Source of the DNA: Thiotrichaceae bacterium
GTDB lineage: Bacteria; Pseudomonadota; Gammaproteobacteria; Thiotrichales; Thiotrichaceae
Direction of reading: 5' to 3'
Assembly: GCA_027030285.1 (NCBI GenBank)
Contig: JALVFC010000189.1
Coordinates: forward strand, 1 to 12,112
DNA length: 12,112 bases
Every line of letters begins with the position of its first letter. The first letter of the stretch is position 1. Shown here piece by piece: positions 7,713-12,112 of this stretch. The notes under the pieces were generated by a model. That model saw only the letters and a program-made list of their open reading frames with translations. It was not told the origin of the DNA and did not search any database. Made by a program: the position numbers and the translations under genes.

Positions 7713-7812
7713 AAGCTGAGTAGCTCAACTTATTTTCAATTACTGGCTGGTAACTGCCAGGGGAAGCAAATTACGAAACCTAAGAGAATCTCTAATAACA
7801 ATAGTATTATGT

Positions 7813-9144
7813 TCAGCATGAAACTGCTAATTTCTTCAGCAAACAATAATAAAAACCATCCATATTATCTGTATGTGGCAGAATTTGATGTCCATAAGTA
7901 CAGCGAACACCCCACTTAATTCCTAACTTTGAGTGTATGGGGATTGCCTCTACCTCCCCTGTGTGCGCCTTGATAAATTGCTCTATTTGCAGATCATTTT
8001 CTTCAGGCAAAATAGAGCAGGTCGCGTACAGCAATAGACCCTCTACGCTTAATATCTGCCACATAGACTCCAGCAATCGTTGTTGTTGCCTGACCAGTGC
8101 TGCAATATCACTTTCCTGCCTGAGTACCTTAATATCAGGATGCCTGCGCATAACACCCAGTGCAGAGCACGGTGCATCCAGCAATATTCGCTCAAAAGGT
8201 TTGCCGTCATACCAGTGCTGCAATTCATTAGCATCAGCCGCTATTAGTGTAATGTGGTTGTTATCACTGGTATCAAAACCCAGGCGTTGAACATTCTCAT
8301 TGACTCTACTGAGTCGCTGCGCGTCAGTATCTAGCGCAGTGAGAAAAACATTACTTGTTGATTCCAGTATGTGTCCGGTTTTCCCACCCGGTGCTGCACA
8401 GGCATCCAGCACGCGCATACCAGGTTTAGTATCCAGCAATGGTGCTGCTAGTTGTGCGGATGCATCCTGCACTGAAACGTAGCCTTTATTGAACCCCGGC
8501 AGTTGTTGTACATTAACGGGTTTTTCCAGCTCGATTGCCGTGGCTACCAGTGCGTGTGGTTTTGCCATAATACCTGCTGATACCAGCTTGGCAATATAAC
8601 TTTCCCGGTTGTTAAGCGAGGTATTTACACGCAATGTCATAGGGGCACGTTGACTGCTGGCAACAAGCACCTCTTTCCAGCAAGCACGCCAGTTTTGTTT
8701 AATACGCTTGATGAGCCACAAGGGGAAAACGGTATGTGGTTTGATGCTTTTTGTTAATGTGTCTTTTTCGCGGATAAAACTTCTCAGCACACCATTGACC
8801 AGCCCTTTACTCCAGGGCTTTTTCAATTTTTTACAGGCATTTACCGTTTCATTGACGGCAGCATGGTCTGCTGTATGCTGATATTGCAGTTGATACAGAC
8901 CGATACGGATCAGGCACTCCACATCCCTGTCCTTTTTTTTCATGGGCTTGACCAGCAACCTGTCGAGTATCTGGTTAAGCGCAAAATGCCAGCGCAGGCT
9001 ACCAAAGCACATATCTTTTACCAGAACTTTATCCGCTTCTGGTAGATTAGCAAGAGTGGGGCGCTGCAATACTTCCGTCAGTGATTTGCCCTGATAAACC
9101 ACCTGATACAAGGCTTCTGCCGCGATACTTCTGGGGTTGAGCAT
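7813..9144 (-). CDS. rsmB: 16S rRNA (cytosine-967-C5) methyltransferase RsmB
   Basis: Methylates C967 of 16S rRNA with S-adenosylmethionine. The product has 443 residues, close to the usual 430-450. The N-terminal NusB-like RNA-binding domain covers about 1-140 (ALYQVVYQGKSLTEVL and the AAVNETVNACKK helix). The NOL1/NOP2/Sun catalytic domain follows: SAM-binding DACAAPGGKTG (247-257), the motif IV cysteine in LLDAPCSALG (Cys326) and the nucleophile cysteine in YATCSILPEEN (Cys376). Both cysteines of the m5C mechanism are present. The ATG at 9144 lies 3 nt after the fmt stop; an in-frame TTG just before it is less likely. Third gene of the def-fmt-rsmB string. A 242-nt gap with palindromes separates it from the next gene on the same strand. 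Confidence 0.96.
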   Translation of the reverse strand: MLNPRSIAAEALYQVVYQGKSLTEVLQRPTLANLPEADKVLVKDMCFGSLRWHFALNQILDRLLVKPMKKKDRDVECLIRIGLYQLQYQHTADHAAVNETVNACKKLKKPWSKGLVNGVLRSFIREKDTLTKSIKPHTVFPLWLIKRIKQNWRACWKEVLVASSQRAPMTLRVNTSLNNRESYIAKLVSAGIMAKPHALVATAIELEKPVNVQQLPGFNKGYVSVQDASAQLAAPLLDTKPGMRVLDACAAPGGKTGHILESTSNVFLTALDTDAQRLSRVNENVQRLGFDTSDNNHITLIAADANELQHWYDGKPFERILLDAPCSALGVMRRHPDIKVLRQESDIAALVRQQQRLLESMWQILSVEGLLLYATCSILPEENDLQIEQFIKAHTGEVEAIPIHSKLGIKWGVRCTYGHQILPHTDNMDGFYYCLLKKLAVSC

Positions 9145-9147
9145 CAA

Positions 9148-10113
9148 TTATCCCAACACCACACTGGTGATTGAATGCCCGTTAAGAAAATCCCCTGCTG
9201 ACATCGCTTTTTTGCCTGGCATCTGCAAGCGTTCTATCACCAGAATGCCATCTCCTGTTGCTACTTCGATACCTTTGGGTGATTCCTGTAACACCCAGCC
9301 AGGTTCAAATGATACGGGTTCATTTTTTACGTGCGTCATATGAATCTTCATGGCTTTACCGTGATACTCCGTAAACGCAACCGGCCAGGGGTTAAATGCC
9401 CTGACCATCCGATCAATTTCGACAGCGGATTTTCTCCAGTCTATTTCCCCCTCTGTCTTGCTTAGTTTATGAGCATAAGTAGCTTTGCCTCCATCCTGCT
9501 GCTTTGCCTGTAACGAACCGCTCTGTAGTTGTTGCAGCACTTGTAGCATATCATTCGCGCCCTGCTTTGCCAGCTTGTCATGGATGCTCTGCGCAGTATC
9601 TCTTGCTGTGATTGGACAGACTGACTGTAAGAGTATATCTCCTGTATCCAGTCCGGCTGCCATTTGCATTATGGTATTGCCTGTTTCCGTGTCACCACTT
9701 TGTATGGCACGTTGTATCGGTGCTGCACCGCGCCAGCGAGGTAGTAATGAGCCGTGTATGTTCAGACAGCCATAACGCGGGGTATCCAGTACAGCTTGCG
9801 GCAATAACAGGCCATAGGCCGCAACAATCATCACATCAGGCTGATAATTCTGTAATGTTTTCTGGATGGCTTCAGGTTTAAGAGATTCAGGCTGTTCAAC
9901 TGGAATCTGCTTTTCCACCGCAAGCTGTTTTACCGGACCAAAAACAATTTTTCTGCCACGCCCGGCAGGTCTATCTGGCTGTGTATACACGGCAACAACC
10001 TGATGTGGAGAGGTAATAAGAGCTTGCAGTGCGGGGACGGCAAAATCCGGAGTACCTGCATAGACGATTCGCAAGCTGCCGCTATCACTGTTTGAGTTAT
10101 TCTCGCTATCCAT
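9148..10113 (-). CDS. fmt: Methionyl-tRNA formyltransferase
   Basis: Transfers a formyl group from 10-formyltetrahydrofolate to methionine on initiator tRNA. The protein has 321 residues, as usual. The N-terminal catalytic domain shows RIVYAGTPDFAVPAL (15-29), the catalytic Asn118 and His120 in CLNIHGSLLPRWRGAAPIQR, and Asp156 in GLDTGDILL. The tRNA-binding C-terminal domain starts near 210 (TYAHKLSKTEGEIDW, then FNPWPVAF). The first 12 residues (MDSENNSNSDSG) are a polar extension relative to the common start just before S-L-R-I. The ATG lies 1 nt after the def stop and has no clear ribosome site, so translation is probably coupled to def. Confidence 0.97.
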   Translation of the reverse strand: MDSENNSNSDSGSLRIVYAGTPDFAVPALQALITSPHQVVAVYTQPDRPAGRGRKIVFGPVKQLAVEKQIPVEQPESLKPEAIQKTLQNYQPDVMIVAAYGLLLPQAVLDTPRYGCLNIHGSLLPRWRGAAPIQRAIQSGDTETGNTIMQMAAGLDTGDILLQSVCPITARDTAQSIHDKLAKQGANDMLQVLQQLQSGSLQAKQQDGGKATYAHKLSKTEGEIDWRKSAVEIDRMVRAFNPWPVAFTEYHGKAMKIHMTHVKNEPVSFEPGWVLQESPKGIEVATGDGILVIERLQMPGKKAMSAGDFLNGHSITSVVLG

Positions 10114-10114
10114 G

Positions 10115-10621
10115 TTAGCTGGCTATCTGTTTGGCTGCCTTCTGCATTTTTTTACGCACACGAGTCTGTTTCAGAGGGGAAAGGTAGTCAACGAATACCT
10201 TGCCCTGCAAATGATCCAGTTCATGCTGAATACACACGGCAAGCAGGCCATCCGCTTCCATTTCAAACAACTCGCCTTCTTTGTCCAGTGCCCTTACCTT
10301 GACTCTTTCGGCACGCTTGACGGGAGCAAAGTATTCCGGGATGGATAAACAGCCTTCTTCTGTTTCCTTGCTGCCTTCCTTCTCAATAATTTCTGCATTA
10401 ATAAAGCACAATGGTTCATTTTTCTCTTCAGAAACATCAATGACCACAATACGCTTATGAATGTTTACTTGAGTAGCAGCCAGCCCTACTCCCGGTGCGT
10501 CATACATAGTCTCAAACATGTCATCAACAATTTGCCGAATAGAAGCATCCACCTGTTTCACTGGCTGGGCTTTTTTGCGTAGCCTTGGGTCTGGGTAATG
10601 TAATATGGGTAACAGTGCCAT
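10115..10621 (-). CDS. def: Peptide deformylase
   Basis: Removes the formyl group from the N-terminal methionine of new proteins. At 168 residues it matches type 1 deformylases. All three metal/active-site motifs are present: GVGLAATQ (44-51), EGCLS with metal ligand Cys91 (89-93), and QHELDHLQGKVF (132-143) with His133, His137 and catalytic Glu134. The C-terminus is a basic helix (KQTRVRKKMQKAAKQ). It is first in the def-fmt-rsmB string, behind a promoter with a perfect -10 box, and diverges from the LysM lipoprotein gene. The ribosome site is weak (GGA about 10 nt before the ATG). Confidence 0.98.
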   Translation of the reverse strand: MALLPILHYPDPRLRKKAQPVKQVDASIRQIVDDMFETMYDAPGVGLAATQVNIHKRIVVIDVSEEKNEPLCFINAEIIEKEGSKETEEGCLSIPEYFAPVKRAERVKVRALDKEGELFEMEADGLLAVCIQHELDHLQGKVFVDYLSPLKQTRVRKKMQKAAKQIAS

Positions 10622-10663
10622 ACCGAAAATCCGAAATAAATGAGTTAGAACTGGTAAAACGCT

Positions 10664-10692
10664 ATTATACCTGCCACTGACGGTGTGGAGAA
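10664..10692 (-). promoter_or_regulatory. Promoter for def-fmt-rsmB
   Basis: On the minus strand the -10 is a perfect TATAAT (10664-10669). At 17-nt spacing the -35 is TTCTCC (10687-10692), which matches consensus at only three positions. The -10 is about 43 nt from the def start. It sits in the 160-nt gap shared with the divergent LysM gene; no equally clear promoter is visible for that gene. Confidence 0.6.
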
Positions 10693-10781
10693 CTCAATTC
10701 TGCATACTTATGGCAACTCTCGCCACCTCCGAATGACGCAGAGTTAGCTGTATCGAACCACTCATAACAATAAGAATAATT

Positions 10782-11954
10782 ATGAAAGTATCACTTCCAG
10801 TATCATTGGCTCTCTTCATCTCTGTAATGGTAATACAGGGTTGTTCAACTACTTACACCAACAAGCCCGCATCAAGTTTAAAGCAGGTTGAGGTTGAATA
10901 TGATGCCTATTACGGGTTTCCACAAAGAGACTCAGTAAAGGATACACAATATGCTCGTAAGGCAACTGTCCACAAAAGTTTTACTGGCTCGCCTTTCAGA
11001 AAAAATGCACCCACACGCTATGTGGTAAAACCAGGTGATACCCTGTGGGGCATCAGTAAAATGTTTTTGAAAGACCCTTACTACTGGCCTGAAATCTGGG
11101 ACAAGAATAAAAAAGTACGCAATCCACACCGGATATACCCGGGTGATGTGCTGACTATTATTAACGGTCATAATTCCGTAACAGGAGACCAGGCAAGTAA
11201 TAAGCTCATTCCAACCATTCGTATCACCCGGCTGGGCACAGGTATGCCTATCTCCACTCTGGCTCCCTTTCTCGCCTGGCCACGTGTCGTTGATAAAGAT
11301 GATCTGACAAGTGCCCCCTATATTATTGCCGCACGAGATGCCAAACTATTGCTGGAGGAAGGGAAAGATATTTATGTAAAAGGACTGTCACATGCACAAA
11401 GAGGGGACACTTACGGCATATATCACACCGGAAAAGAACTTCGAGACCCGGAAACCAATGAATTACTCGGTACAGAAATTACTTACCATGGTCAGGCATC
11501 TATTGTATCAGCCGATGAAATTACCACGGCAAGAATAGAAAAAACCTCGCGTGAAATCAGAAGAGGTGACCGCCTGATCAAGGTAGACCCCAGGCCACGC
11601 GCATTATCCCTGCCTATTCATATACCTCGAAACAAAGTTCGTGGTACGGTAATGAGTTTATATGATGCTGATTTGATAAGTGGGCAACGCATGATTGCAG
11701 TGATTAACCGGGGAGCTCGTGATGGTATTCGTGCAGGGCAAATACTGGGTGTCTATTCGCCACCACGTTTTGCAAAAGACCCTTATGAAAAACGTCTCGA
11801 TAACTTTCACAGCAAACAGCCCATTGCAGTGAAGTTACCCCCTGAAAGGGTAGGCTCAATGATAGTTTATGAAGTCACAGACCGTCTGAGTTATGCATTG
11901 ATTAGTAAATCAGATCACCCCATAAAGAAAGGCTATAAAGTAGGCAACCCCTAA
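10782..11954 (+). CDS. LysM-domain lipoprotein, probable peptidoglycan-binding protein
   Basis: A 390-residue envelope protein. The N-terminus MKVSLPVSLALFISVMVIQG, followed by Cys21, is a lipoprotein signal with lipobox IQGC, so it should be lipidated and held at a membrane facing the periplasm. One LysM domain (about 79-126) reads RYVVKPGDTLWGISKMFL, then PYYWPEIWDKNKKVRNPHRI and YPGDVLTI, and should bind cell-wall glycan. The remaining 260 residues match the long C-terminal part of the LysM proteins usually encoded divergently from def in gammaproteobacteria, whose function is unclear to me. No catalytic domain is recognised. In many relatives dprA follows; here only 158 nt remain in the window, so that cannot be checked. 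The ribosome site is weak (AAGAA about 8 nt before the ATG). Confidence 0.9.
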   Translation: MKVSLPVSLALFISVMVIQGCSTTYTNKPASSLKQVEVEYDAYYGFPQRDSVKDTQYARKATVHKSFTGSPFRKNAPTRYVVKPGDTLWGISKMFLKDPYYWPEIWDKNKKVRNPHRIYPGDVLTIINGHNSVTGDQASNKLIPTIRITRLGTGMPISTLAPFLAWPRVVDKDDLTSAPYIIAARDAKLLLEEGKDIYVKGLSHAQRGDTYGIYHTGKELRDPETNELLGTEITYHGQASIVSADEITTARIEKTSREIRRGDRLIKVDPRPRALSLPIHIPRNKVRGTVMSLYDADLISGQRMIAVINRGARDGIRAGQILGVYSPPRFAKDPYEKRLDNFHSKQPIAVKLPPERVGSMIVYEVTDRLSYALISKSDHPIKKGYKVGNP

Positions 11955-12031
11955 ATCTATCACAAGCCTGTATAATAATGGACTGAAATATAAAACCCCA
12001 GAACTACCTGACCCTAACAGCTAGTTACTAC

Positions 12032-12066
12032 AACCTGAGTCCGTCCTAGAGTTACGGATTCAGGTT
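12032..12066 (+). terminator. Hairpin downstream of LysM gene, possible terminator
   Basis: Arms at 12032-12044 (AACCTGAGTCCGT) and 12054-12066 pair at 12 of 13 positions around a 9-nt loop. Only TTT closes the 3' side, followed by mixed sequence, so it is a weak intrinsic terminator at best. It lies 77 nt after the LysM stop. The rest of 11955-12112 shows no gene. It could instead be a repeat or serve a gene beyond the window. Confidence 0.45.
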
Positions 12067-12112
12067 TATACAAAACCACAAACCAAGATACGTGAAATCA
12101 GCCAACGAATTA

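Noticed and set aside
7674..7919. Plus-strand 81-codon reading frame beginning inside the palindrome
   Set aside because: Its second half overlaps the conserved end of rsmB on the other strand, it has no ribosome site, and its start lies in the palindromic repeat. Probably not a gene.

Overview
The window is about 12.1 kb of compact bacterial chromosome with moderate GC. Gene content and order fit a gammaproteobacterium: a LysM lipoprotein diverges from def-fmt-rsmB, which is followed by a DUF4390 gene and the ntrY-ntrX two-component pair. This is an inference from recognised families. I cannot name a species, although nothing suggests a plasmid or phage.

Layout, left to right. (1) Positions 1-852, minus strand: a major facilitator superfamily permease gene cut by the window edge and broken by two separate one-base deletions. 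Just upstream of it, in the same direction, is an intact glycerate 2-kinase-type gene (857-2119). (2) 2263-2457, plus strand: a 64-residue orphan protein of unknown function. (3) 2562-2718, minus strand: a self-contained tRNA-Lys(UUU) unit with promoter, encoded CCA and an intrinsic terminator. (4) 2733-7570, minus strand: a tight gene string DUF4390 - ntrY - ntrX - queC (transcribed right to left), with overlaps or near-zero gaps. (5) 7571-7812: an intergenic stretch holding a 90-nt imperfect palindrome that looks like a dispersed repeat. (6) 7813-10621, minus strand: def - fmt - rsmB, with gaps of 1 and 3 nt, behind a promoter with a perfect TATAAT. (7) 10782-11954, plus strand: a LysM-domain lipoprotein, divergent from def, followed by a hairpin near the window end.

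How the genes work together. Def and Fmt handle formylation of initiator tRNA and deformylation of new proteins, and RsmB methylates 16S rRNA, so this is a translation-maintenance operon. NtrY/NtrX is a membrane sensor kinase and response regulator pair, and DUF4390 upstream encodes a small exported protein. QueC makes preQ0 for queuosine in tRNA and is placed so that it is probably co-transcribed with ntrX. Glycerate kinase would feed glycerate into lower glycolysis as 2-phosphoglycerate, and the broken permease may once have imported a related substrate.

The most notable points are: the NtrX AAA+ domain keeps its Walker A loop but has lost the Walker B aspartate, both arginine-finger positions, the sensor II arginine and the GAFTGA loop; the permease is frameshifted twice; the 90-nt palindrome; and the orphan 64-residue gene. 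I did not find a convincing new multi-gene system. Most of the window is housekeeping.
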